NCBI GenBank assembly: GCA_934408835.1
Contig: CAKRVU010000012.1
Span: 1-12,860, forward strand
Direction of reading: 5' to 3'
DNA: 12,860 bases
Source of the DNA: an uncultured Oscillospiraceae bacterium
Lineage (GTDB): Bacteria; Bacillota; Clostridia; Oscillospirales; Ruminococcaceae
The notes under the pieces are model-generated. The model was not told the origin of the DNA and made no database searches. It worked only from the letters and a program-made list of their open reading frames with translations. The first letter of the stretch is position 1. Every line of letters begins with the position of its first letter. Shown here in pieces: positions 1 to 6,712 of this stretch. Made by a program: the position numbers and the translations under genes.

Positions 1-1710
1 GGAGGTGAACTGTCCGCTACCTAACCGTCCGCGAAGCTGATGAATTTGGGAAAGACCGTATAAGTACGCTTTTTCAATCTTAATTACCGTCGAGTTTGGT
101 ATGTTTATTCCCACTTCAATGACAGTAGTTGCAATTAAAAGCTGTATGTCGCCATTTGCAAACTTTGTCATTTGTTCTTCCTTTTCAGCAGGCGGCATTT
201 TTCCGTGTAAAATTCCAACCCGGTAGTTTTGGAATTCGGTTGATTCTAATGTTTTGGCGTACTCTAAGAGGGAAACGGTTTCTCCCTTCGATTTCTCAAT
301 TGCGGGGCACACGATATAAGCCTGACGTCCCTCGTCCATTCTTTGCCGGAGAAAGGAGCAGGCGCGATGTCTTTTGGATGGCGGGATTGCTACCGTTTGA
401 ATCGGTTGGCGGCCGGCTGGAAGTTCGTCAATGACAGAAATGGACAGATCTCCGTATAAGATAAGGGCTAATGTGCGTGGAATCGGGGTGGCCGACATGA
501 CGAGCATATGAGGGTGTTTTCCTTTGGCTGCGAGATCTTTCCTCTGCACAACGCCAAAGCGGTGTTGCTCATCGGTAATTACCAATCCCAGATTATCAAA
601 AACTGTTGCCTTTTGCAGCAGGGCGTGGGTGCCTACCACAACGGATAACTGTCCGCAACGAAGTTGCTCGCGGAGCTGCTCCTTTTCCTTTTTTTTCAGC
701 GATCCGGTGAGAAGACCAACGGAAATGCCCAGTGGAGAGAGGAGGGAAGAGAGCGTTTGATAATGCTGCATTGCCAAAATTTCTGTAGGTGCCATCATAG
801 CTGATTGCATATGATCTTGTGCCATCAGGTAGCAAAGGGCGGCTGCCACCATGGTTTTTCCGGAGCCGACGTCGCCCTGAACCAGACGGTTCATAGGATG
901 ACTTTTTAGGCAATCGCCAATACATTCCCGAATTACACGAGTTTGTGCATCGGTCAGGGAAAAGGGGAGGGTTGCAAGAAAAGGGGAGAGGTCGGTATGC
1001 GAGAGGAGCTGGTGGGTGCGTTCCGTACGTTTTTGACGCAACAGAGACAAGCCGAGCTGCCAGACCAGAAGCTCTTCAAATATCAAACGTCGGCGTGCGT
1101 CCTCCGCAGCTTTCCAGTCGCTTGGGAAATGAATTTGGTGGAGCGCTGTATGATACGAACACAGATGGTATTCCTCGCGGATAGAGGGGGGGATGATATC
1201 CGAATCGTCTACCATTGTGAGCGCTTGACGGATATTTGTGATGATCATTTTGTTGGTCAGACCATCGGTTAGAGAATAAATAGGGCGCAGACAGGCGTCC
1301 TCCGGCTGAAAAATCTGAGGAGAGTTCATCTGGCGGTTGCGGAGGGTTCCGGTAATTTTTCCGTAAAACAAATAGGTGTTTCCCGATTGCAGCGAATTAA
1401 ACTGATAATGATTGTTAAAGATGGTGATTCTCAAATTGCCGCTGTGATCTCCCACAGTGACCGGATAAAGCGTCAATCCTTTTCGGACGGTATAGGGGGC
1501 GCCTTTTTGGGTGACGGTGGCAAGGATGGGAGAAAGTGCGTCGACAGGAGCCAGAGCAATCGGTATGGCAGTGGTAAGGTCAAGGTAATTACGCGGATAA
1601 TGCTGCAACAGGGCGCAGACGCTATCAATGCCGAGCCGCTGATAGCGTTCGGCACGTTTTACGCCTACCCCCTGTAATGAATTAATAGGTTGTAATAATT
1701 CCGATTGCAT
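1..1710 (-). CDS. recG: ATP-dependent DNA helicase RecG (3' end outside window)
   Basis: RecG is a superfamily 2 double-stranded DNA translocase that remodels stalled replication forks and Holliday junctions. The frame is open for 570 codons from ATG 1710 to the window edge; the family is usually about 680 residues, so about 110 C-terminal residues are missing. The N-terminal half is the wedge/OB region. The helicase core then shows LTDAQ before the Walker A loop GDVGSGKT (residues 279-286), MAPTE (motif Ia), DEQH (380-383, motif II), SATPIPRT (motif III), VGILHGKM (motif IV) and QLRGR (558-562, motif VI). Just after this, the usual GRxGR reads RLGSG, with Ser565 where Arg is expected, and the upstream ERFG-type segment reads YLYG. 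The start lies 1 bp after the fakA stop, with a GGTGG ribosome site inside the end of fakA, so the two are probably translationally coupled. The fakA-recG order is common in Firmicutes. Confidence 0.95.
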   Translation of the reverse strand, partial: MQSELLQPINSLQGVGVKRAERYQRLGIDSVCALLQHYPRNYLDLTTAIPIALAPVDALSPILATVTQKGAPYTVRKGLTLYPVTVGDHSGNLRITIFNNHYQFNSLQSGNTYLFYGKITGTLRNRQMNSPQIFQPEDACLRPIYSLTDGLTNKMIITNIRQALTMVDDSDIIPPSIREEYHLCSYHTALHQIHFPSDWKAAEDARRRLIFEELLVWQLGLSLLRQKRTERTHQLLSHTDLSPFLATLPFSLTDAQTRVIRECIGDCLKSHPMNRLVQGDVGSGKTMVAAALCYLMAQDHMQSAMMAPTEILAMQHYQTLSSLLSPLGISVGLLTGSLKKKEKEQLREQLRCGQLSVVVGTHALLQKATVFDNLGLVITDEQHRFGVVQRKDLAAKGKHPHMLVMSATPIPRTLALILYGDLSISVIDELPAGRQPIQTVAIPPSKRHRACSFLRQRMDEGRQAYIVCPAIEKSKGETVSLLEYAKTLESTEFQNYRVGILHGKMPPAEKEEQMTKFANGDIQLLIATTVIEVGINIPNSTVIKIEKAYLYGLSQIHQLRGRLGSGQFTS

Positions 1711-1711
1711 A

Positions 1712-3334
1712 TTATTCCACCGAAAGGATATAGTAATAGACCGGTTGGCCGCCGTTTAACAGGTTGATTTCAAGATCGTCGCCAAATTTGTTTTTCAGCA
1801 TTTCATATAGAATCTCGGCATTTTCGTCGGTGACATTATTGCCGTATAAGATAGTTGCAAACTGACTGCTTGAATGTACCATGCGCTTCATTAAGCGATA
1901 AGCCGCTTTGGTAACATCCTTTTCGGTAAAAGAAATTTTTCCGTTTTCCAGTGCCAAAATTTCATTTTTGCCGATTTGCTTTCCTTCAAAATAAGAATCG
2001 CGCGCGGCAAAGGTCACCAGTCCGGTTTTGACTTTGGAAAAGGCGCGGGTCATTTCCGTTTGATTCACCTGAGCTGACTGTTCCGGGTCGAATGATAGCA
2101 TTGCGGAAATACCTTCAGGGATGGAGCAAGTTTGTAAGACGCATACTTCGCGATCTGCAAGCCGTGCCGCCTGTTCGGCCGCCATAATAATGTTTTTGTT
2201 ATTTGGCAGCACAAAAATCCGCTTTGCGCCGATAGAGTGGATGGCCTCTAGTAAATTTTCAGTACTGGGATTCATGGTTTGTCCGCCGCTGACTACGCTG
2301 TTTACCCCTAAATTTTCAAACAGCTCTGCAACACCCTGACCGGCAGCCACTGCGACAAAACCATATGGAACATCTGGATCTACCGCCACATACCGGGCAT
2401 TTTTTTTAGATTCTTTAGCTTGACGCGCCCGCGTTTCATGCTGCAAATGCAAATTGTCGATCTTTATATTGCTTAAATAACCAAATTGAAGAGCCTCTTC
2501 TATCGCGTTGCCGGGGTGATTGGTATGCAGATGGACTTTAATAATATCGTCATCGTCGACCACTACAACGCAATCTCCAATTGATTCAAGAAAAGCGCGC
2601 AGAGAAACAGGGCTTCTGCTTTCCCTGCGGTTTACAATGAACTCGGTGCAATAGCCATAGGTAATTTCGCCATCGAACTCTGCCGCTGCATTAACCAGTT
2701 GTTTTGGCTGTGGTTGTTCTTTCAGCTCAATACCGGCTTCCCCTTGAATGACCTGTAACATTCCTTCCAGCAGCGTTACAAAGCCTTGACCTCCGGCGTC
2801 GACAACGCCGGCTTTCTTCAGCACCGGGAGCATTTCCGGGGTTTGCGCGAGTGCTTTTTGGGCACCCTCCAATGCCTTAGAAAACAGCAAGGTGACATCC
2901 TGCGTATTTTGCGCTTGTGCTGTTTCCGCAGCAATTCGCGCTACCGTCAAAATCGTTCCTTCTGTTGGGCGCATAACTGCTTTATAAGCCGATTGGACGC
3001 CCGCATGCAAGGCGGCTTTGAGCTTGTCGGCTGTCAATGTGGTGCAATTCTTTAATTGCTGTGAGATGCCGCGGAAGAGGAGGGACAAAATGACGCCGGA
3101 GTTACCACGGGCACCACGAAGCATCGCAGACGCAGTGGTTTTTGCCACATCGCCTACGGTGGGATTGTTCAGTTCGTTCAAAGCGTTTACGGCTGCGGAA
3201 GCAGTCATTGACATGTTGGTGCCTGTATCGCCGTCCGGAACCGGGAAAACATTGAGTTCGTCAATGTGGTTCCTTTGATTGGACAGATGATTTGCCCCCG
3301 ATATAATAGCGTTTTTCAGTGTGATTCCGTTCAT
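1712..3334 (-). CDS. fakA: Fatty acid kinase catalytic subunit FakA (DAK2 domain, YloV family)
   Basis: FakA is the ATP-binding subunit that phosphorylates exogenous fatty acids carried by a FakB (DegV-family) partner, feeding acyl phosphates into phospholipid synthesis in the cytoplasm. The 540-residue protein has the family architecture. An N-terminal DAK2 kinase domain has PVPDGDTGTNM (residues 31-41; Asp34, Asp36, Thr37 and Asn40 are the Mg-ATP residues) and RGARGNSGVI. A middle domain carries the HLHTNHPG segment with His268 and His270. The C-terminal region ends about 10 residues after a GGQPVYYY stretch. The frame is open to an upstream ATG at 3367, but I chose 3334: AGGAGA at 3343-3348 sits at good spacing from it, and the asp23 stop ends 4 bp before. 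No fakB gene is in the window, so the partner must be encoded elsewhere. Older annotations call this family a dihydroxyacetone kinase-like protein. Confidence 0.92.
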   Translation of the reverse strand: MNGITLKNAIISGANHLSNQRNHIDELNVFPVPDGDTGTNMSMTASAAVNALNELNNPTVGDVAKTTASAMLRGARGNSGVILSLLFRGISQQLKNCTTLTADKLKAALHAGVQSAYKAVMRPTEGTILTVARIAAETAQAQNTQDVTLLFSKALEGAQKALAQTPEMLPVLKKAGVVDAGGQGFVTLLEGMLQVIQGEAGIELKEQPQPKQLVNAAAEFDGEITYGYCTEFIVNRRESRSPVSLRAFLESIGDCVVVVDDDDIIKVHLHTNHPGNAIEEALQFGYLSNIKIDNLHLQHETRARQAKESKKNARYVAVDPDVPYGFVAVAAGQGVAELFENLGVNSVVSGGQTMNPSTENLLEAIHSIGAKRIFVLPNNKNIIMAAEQAARLADREVCVLQTCSIPEGISAMLSFDPEQSAQVNQTEMTRAFSKVKTGLVTFAARDSYFEGKQIGKNEILALENGKISFTEKDVTKAAYRLMKRMVHSSSQFATILYGNNVTDENAEILYEMLKNKFGDDLEINLLNGGQPVYYYILSVE

Positions 3335-3338
3335 GCGG

Positions 3339-3698
3339 TCATTCTCCTGTTTCATCTTTGATTCCATCTACAAAAATGTTGATTCTGCCAATTTCCAATT
3401 CTGTCAATTCTTCCAATGTATAGCGGAGCTTATGCTTGATACTGCGAACCGTTTCGCTGATATTGACGCCGCAGCTCAGAAGGAGGTGCAGATCAACCTC
3501 GAGAAGCTGTTTGTTATATTTGATCTTGAAATTTCGGTTGGAATTGTCTCCGGTCAAAAGGCGCAAAAAAACCTGTCGGTTATTCCGCGCGGCGACGCCG
3601 ACTACGCCAACGCAATTGGTAACGGTATGGGTAATCACATCGATCAGGTACTGCCGGGAGAGCCGGATACTTCCCAGATGGTTTTCCAGATAAATCAT
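3339..3698 (-). CDS. Asp23/Gls24 family envelope stress response protein
   Basis: This 119-residue protein belongs to the Asp23/Gls24 family (Pfam DUF322), small soluble proteins linked to alkaline or cell-envelope stress. Some members are anchored at the membrane by a partner, but their biochemical role is poorly known. Family marks visible here are the N-terminal GSIRLSRQYL strand/helix start, the TNCVGVVGVAAR segment (about residues 27-38) and a C-terminal IGRINIFVDGI strand. The gene sits immediately before fakA, 4 bp apart, as yloU does before yloV in Bacillus subtilis, and this context is the strongest support. A GGAAAGGA ribosome site precedes ATG 3698. A 7-codon ORF with its own Shine-Dalgarno overlaps the start by ATGA. 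Transcription is likely from the strong promoter at 3918-3945 through a leader of about 210 nt. Confidence 0.88.
   Translation of the reverse strand: MIYLENHLGSIRLSRQYLIDVITHTVTNCVGVVGVAARNNRQVFLRLLTGDNSNRNFKIKYNKQLLEVDLHLLLSCGVNISETVRSIKHKLRYTLEELTELEIGRINIFVDGIKDETGE
3343..3348 (-). promoter_or_regulatory. Ribosome binding site that fixes the fakA start
   Basis: AGGAGA lies 8 nt before ATG 3334 and inside the last codons of asp23. It decides for the internal ATG over the in-frame ATGs at 3367 and 3355, which would lie inside asp23 with no comparable site. Confidence 0.8.
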
Positions 3699-3748
3699 AA
3701 GCGCTTTGTCCTTTCCATACGGATTCCCTTTTGTGTTTGAGAAAACAG

Positions 3749-3777
3749 TCTATATGTTGAAATCAACGGTTTTTCAA
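3749..3777 (-). promoter_or_regulatory. Possible second promoter for asp23-fakA-recG
   Basis: TTGAAA (3772-3777), a 17-bp spacer and TATAGA (3749-3754) match sigma-A type elements moderately. Transcripts from here would have a short leader of about 45 nt, bypassing the folded upstream leader. The -10 box is only 4 of 6, so this is tentative. Confidence 0.35.
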
Positions 3778-3817
3778 ACTAAAATGGGATACTGATTGAG
3801 ATGTAACATCGACTGGA

Positions 3818-3874
3818 CGACCGATACTGAATTGGCATCTTTTTGGAGCGGCAAGAGCCGGAAAAAATCGGTCG
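3818..3874 (-). other. Inverted-repeat structure in the asp23 leader
   Basis: In the transcript leader before asp23, an 8-bp perfect inverted repeat (CGACCGAT at 3818-3825 against ATCGGTCG at 3867-3874) encloses a second one: five T (3840-3844) against five A (3862-3866), around CGGC/GCCG (3849-3852 and 3857-3860) with a 4-base loop. The nested layout suggests a folded 5' leader rather than a terminator, because no U-tract follows on the transcribed strand. I cannot match it to a known riboswitch class. Confidence 0.5.
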
Positions 3875-3917
3875 ACGCAACGGTCTTATCAGTCGGATAC
3901 GATAGCCGTTATCATCT

Positions 3918-3945
3918 ATTATATCACAATTATTTTCTTTTTCAA
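3918..3945 (-). promoter_or_regulatory. Extended -10 sigma-A promoter for asp23-fakA-recG
   Basis: TTGAAA (3940-3945), a 16-bp spacer and a perfect TATAAT (3918-3923) preceded by TG at the extended -10 position. The -35 begins 2 bp beyond the stop codon of the upstream lipoprotein gene, on the same strand. The start of transcription would be near 3911, giving a leader of about 210 nt before asp23. This separates the asp23 unit from the gltX unit, although read-through remains possible because no terminator is visible between them. Confidence 0.8.
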
Positions 3946-3947
3946 CC

Positions 3948-5480
3948 CTATTGCCAATCTGTGATATTATAAAAAACATCGGAGGCGGAGGGTTGGATAT
4001 CGCTTGTTAAATTTTTGCTGTGTACCAGAACACCGTTTCGATAACACAACGGAATAAAAGGCATTTGATTGTAAAACTCCGCAGCGAATTCAGCAAAAGC
4101 TTCTGTATCCGACAAGAATGCTTGATAGGTGCTTTGCACGGAGGCGGGTTGCGCTAAGCCGTAACTTGCGGCGCCGCCGGGTAAAAATGGGGCAAGGCTG
4201 CAATCGTTGGTTTGTTGCAGTTCGCAGATATAGAGGGTGTAATTTCCGGAAGCGATACGGGCTTGGTACACAGCGTCGCTGACGCTTACCACATTGACTT
4301 GTATTCCGCAGCGGTTGAACATGGCGGAAATGGTGTTAGCCGCCATCAGCTGATAGGAGCTGCTTTGTGAAACCAAGATTTCCAAGGTCAGCGGGGTGCC
4401 GTTCATATAACGGACATCATAGGAATTCCTTTGCGTCAGTCCCGTTTCGTCTAGAAGACGATTTGCCTCATCAACGCCGGAAGCGGGGACCGGAACGGTT
4501 CCTTCGAGCGGCATGGCGGGATAGATTGGGAGGGTAGTTGTCACACCGTTATTGCTGTAAATGGTTCGGAGGAGATCGTCGCGGTCTATAACGGCGCTGA
4601 GCGCCTGGCGCACCTGCGCGTTGGAAAGGAACGGATTGGATCCGTTTACACCTAGAAACAAAAGCTGAGGAACGGGAGTTGACTGTGTTACTGCACCAGT
4701 TCCGCCCATGGTATTTTTGGCGGTTCCGCGATAGGCAAGGTCGTACCAGCCGATCTTGATGCCAGCTTCCGTTGTTTCGGTGCTGGGGGAGGCTTCCAAT
4801 TTGATTTCAGTAAACTTGGGGGAGCCCTGTGCAAAATGGTTGGTATTGTATCGCAACAAAATGCCGTCGGAAGAAGAATCTATCGAATACCGTCCGGAAC
4901 CGACAGGGGTGTCGGTACTTTCGGCGGAGCGGTTTTTGACGATTGGAAAATCCAGAAGATATCCGGCCAGGGCGTTCGGGGCGTTCATGGTAAACACGAC
5001 CTCCTGATTTTTTCCGGAGGCTGCCGTGATAGAGGAGAGCTGTTCTTGATAGGCTGGCGAAGTCTTGGCTTTGTTAAAGGAATACACCACATCGGCCGCA
5101 GTGAGTGCGCTTCCGTCTGTAAAAACGATTCCGTCTCGGAGATGAACATGAACGGTATTGGAGGAACAACTCAGTTCGTCTGCAATTTGGTAGTCTAGCG
5201 AAAAGTCGGGGGCTATTTTGACGAGACTGTCGTACAAAAGAGGCATGATAGTGATATTATTGATACTCTGCGCCAGATACGGGTGCAGGGGATCCGACTG
5301 GGTGTAGGGGAGGGTTAAGGTTGTGATTGCGCTGACAGAAGGGGTTTGCGTCTCCTCTGCCAGGTAGGAGTCTTGCGTTGCCGTGGAGTCCGCTGCGTCC
5401 GGCGCGTCAACAGCGGTGCAGGCGGTAAGGGTACCGCAAAACAACAAAGAAAGGAAAGCGGGCAGCAGGTGATGTTTCAT
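3948..5480 (-). CDS. Orphan ABC-type solute-binding lipoprotein, family 5 (peptide/nickel type)
   Basis: This 510-residue protein resembles the extracellular binding proteins of oligopeptide and dipeptide ABC importers (SBP_bac_5, OppA/DppA type). A signal peptide (residues 1-20, with hydrophobic LLPAFLSLLFCG) ends in the lipobox LTAC, so Cys21 should be lipidated and the mature protein membrane-anchored outside the cell. An Ala/Asp/Ser/Thr-rich linker follows. The fold then shows the family hallmarks: LYDSLV near the N-terminus, HVHLRDGIVFTDGSALTAADVVYSF, VGSGRY, and VRQALSAVIDRDDLL. The frame is open from 5564, but ATG 5480 is chosen because it has AGGAGGA 4 bp upstream and starts the signal peptide. 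No permease or ATPase gene is adjacent. It lies 67 bp after spoVS, separated by a GC-rich hairpin (5509-5526) without a U-tract, so it is probably co-transcribed. The ligand is unknown. Confidence 0.88.
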   Translation of the reverse strand: MKHHLLPAFLSLLFCGTLTACTAVDAPDAADSTATQDSYLAEETQTPSVSAITTLTLPYTQSDPLHPYLAQSINNITIMPLLYDSLVKIAPDFSLDYQIADELSCSSNTVHVHLRDGIVFTDGSALTAADVVYSFNKAKTSPAYQEQLSSITAASGKNQEVVFTMNAPNALAGYLLDFPIVKNRSAESTDTPVGSGRYSIDSSSDGILLRYNTNHFAQGSPKFTEIKLEASPSTETTEAGIKIGWYDLAYRGTAKNTMGGTGAVTQSTPVPQLLFLGVNGSNPFLSNAQVRQALSAVIDRDDLLRTIYSNNGVTTTLPIYPAMPLEGTVPVPASGVDEANRLLDETGLTQRNSYDVRYMNGTPLTLEILVSQSSSYQLMAANTISAMFNRCGIQVNVVSVSDAVYQARIASGNYTLYICELQQTNDCSLAPFLPGGAASYGLAQPASVQSTYQAFLSDTEAFAEFAAEFYNQMPFIPLCYRNGVLVHSKNLTSDIQPSASDVFYNITDWQ

Positions 5481-5484
5481 AGAA

Positions 5485-5491
5485 TCCTCCT
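5485..5491 (-). promoter_or_regulatory. Ribosome binding site that fixes the lipoprotein start
   Basis: AGGAGGA stands 4 nt before ATG 5480. It supports this start over the upstream in-frame ATG at 5564, which would overlap spoVS and bury the signal peptide behind 28 extra residues. Confidence 0.8.
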
Positions 5492-5547
5492 GAAAACACA
5501 AAGGATACGAGCGCTCCACAGCGCCCTCATTTTGCGCCTCGCCGTCA

Positions 5548-5808
5548 TTATCTAGGCTCCACAATCATTTTGATTGCAGTACGATCAACGCCGTTGATTG
5601 TGACGTTGACGAAAGCGGGGATGCAGATGACGTCGATTCCGACAGGTGCAAGGTAGCCTCTGGCAATTGCGATTGATTTGATCGCCTGATTGGCGGCGCC
5701 GGCGCCGACTGCTTGTATTTCCACGGCACCGTTTTCGCGGATGATGCCGGCAATGGCTCCTGCGACTGAGTTTGGTACTGATCTTGATGAAACTTTTAGA
5801 ATTTCCAT
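5548..5808 (-). CDS. spoVS: Stage V sporulation protein S
   Basis: SpoVS is a small Alba-like regulator conserved in spore formers and some other bacteria. In Bacillus subtilis it is needed for progress past stage V and affects septation and coat assembly; the molecular mechanism is not settled. The 86-residue protein matches the family over its whole length: MEILKVSSRSVPNSVAGAIAG at the N-terminus, then a central VQ-type segment rich in Ala and Gly (EIQAVGAGAANQAIKSIAIA) and a C-terminal DVICIPAF and IVEPR end. AGGAGG stands 6 nt before ATG 5808. It follows ymdB by 111 bp, the same pairing seen in B. subtilis. The length of that gap leaves room for its own promoter (a weak candidate is listed). 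Confidence 0.95.
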   Translation of the reverse strand: MEILKVSSRSVPNSVAGAIAGIIRENGAVEIQAVGAGAANQAIKSIAIARGYLAPVGIDVICIPAFVNVTINGVDRTAIKMIVEPR

Positions 5809-5868
5809 GAGAGTCCTCCTGTATTTCTGTAAATATGTTGGAATGACGCGCTAAACAGCTTTGTTTTT

Positions 5869-5897
5869 ATTTTAAAGGATTTTATTGATTTATGCAA
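5869..5897 (-). promoter_or_regulatory. Weak candidate promoter for spoVS
   Basis: TTGCAT (5892-5897), a 17-bp spacer and TAAAAT (5869-5874) lie in the AT-rich 111-bp gap between ymdB and spoVS. The -35 is poor. I looked for a sigma-H type motif, as spoVS of B. subtilis uses, and did not see a convincing one. Confidence 0.3.
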
Positions 5898-5919
5898 GAC
5901 AATTTTTTGTTTTGACAAG

Positions 5920-6687
5920 TTAATCTATCTTGATTCTTTGAATCGCTGTACAGTTGCCGGTTTTTTCGTCTATTTGGAGAAACACGGCGTTAAAAAGGCA
6001 TGCGTTTTCTTTCACTTCAAAGCGGGTGGGGAGATGGGTGACGGTTTTGCGAATGACGCAGGCGGGATCCACGCCCAACACGGAGTGGATAGGACCGACC
6101 ATGCCAACATCCGATATAAACCCTGTTTTTTGGTCTAAAATTTGCTCATCGGCTGTTTGCACGTGGGTATGAGTGCCGACGACAGCTGATACGCGTCCGA
6201 TCAGATAATGAGCGAACGCGCCTTTTTCCCCGGTTGCTTCTGCGTGAAAGTCGACAAGAATTGACCGGGTAGAGATGGTTTGCAGGATGCGGTCGACCTC
6301 TTCAAAGGGAGAATTATTTGGTTCCATATATACCTGACCGCACAGATTGACAACGGCGAGCGTGGTATAACCGAGGTCATAATGACATACGCCGACTCCA
6401 ACGGTGTTTTTGGGAAAATTGGCAGGGCGTATGATATTGGGGGTTTCTTCCAAATACGGATAAATCTGTTTCCGGCGCAAAGCGTGGTTTCCCAGCGTGA
6501 TGATGTCAACGCCGCTTTGAAACAGATAGTTGGCGGATTCGGGAGCAATTCCGTTTCCTTTTGCAGAATTTTCACCATTGGCGATTACCACATCTGTTTG
6601 GTATTGTTTTTTCAGGTCGGGCAGTAAACGGCGTACCGTCCGGCAGCCAGATGTGGAGACGACGTCGCCAATCATAAGAAGATTCAT
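5920..6687 (-). CDS. ymdB: YmdB family metallophosphoesterase (TIGR00282)
   Basis: YmdB proteins are dinuclear-metal phosphoesterases with activity on 2',3'-cyclic nucleotides; in Bacillus subtilis ymdB is needed for normal biofilm and motility decisions. The 255-residue protein covers the whole family length. Metal-binding and catalytic residues are all in place: Asp8 in MIGDVV, Glu39 and Asn40 in NGENSAKG, Asn67 and His68 in LGNH, His148 in DFHAEAT, His173 and His175 in VGTHTHVQTAD. An oddity is the segment directly after GNH, which reads ALRRKQ where the family usually has TWDKKE. AAGGAGA stands 5 nt before ATG 6687. The gene is 25 bp downstream of gltX and 111 bp upstream of spoVS, so it is likely read from the gltX promoter. 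Confidence 0.93.
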   Translation of the reverse strand: MNLLMIGDVVSTSGCRTVRRLLPDLKKQYQTDVVIANGENSAKGNGIAPESANYLFQSGVDIITLGNHALRRKQIYPYLEETPNIIRPANFPKNTVGVGVCHYDLGYTTLAVVNLCGQVYMEPNNSPFEEVDRILQTISTRSILVDFHAEATGEKGAFAHYLIGRVSAVVGTHTHVQTADEQILDQKTGFISDVGMVGPIHSVLGVDPACVIRKTVTHLPTRFEVKENACLFNAVFLQIDEKTGNCTAIQRIKID

Positions 6688-6712
6688 ATAAGTCTCCTTT
6701 TTTAAGAGTATG

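Noticed and set aside
1..1710. Several plus-strand and shifted minus-strand ORFs of 60-109 codons within recG
   Set aside because: They lie entirely within the continuous recG frame, which carries all the helicase motifs, and none has a matching ribosome site or protein signature.
3335..3367. N-terminal extension of FakA from ATG 3367
   Set aside because: It would overlap the asp23 end and adds 11 residues outside the family; the ATG at 3334 has a proper AGGAGA site.
3779..3979. 66-codon minus-strand ORF over the end of the lipoprotein gene and the asp23 leader
   Set aside because: It spans the asp23 promoter, overlaps the lipoprotein gene end in another frame, and has low-complexity Arg/Ser-rich content without a ribosome site.
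5509..5526. GC-rich hairpin between spoVS and the lipoprotein gene as a terminator
   Set aside because: The stem is only about 7 bp with a wobble pair and no U-tract follows on the transcribed strand, so termination is unlikely.
5481..5564. N-terminal extension of the solute-binding lipoprotein from ATG 5564
   Set aside because: It overlaps the end of spoVS and would place 28 residues before the signal peptide; AGGAGGA marks ATG 5480.
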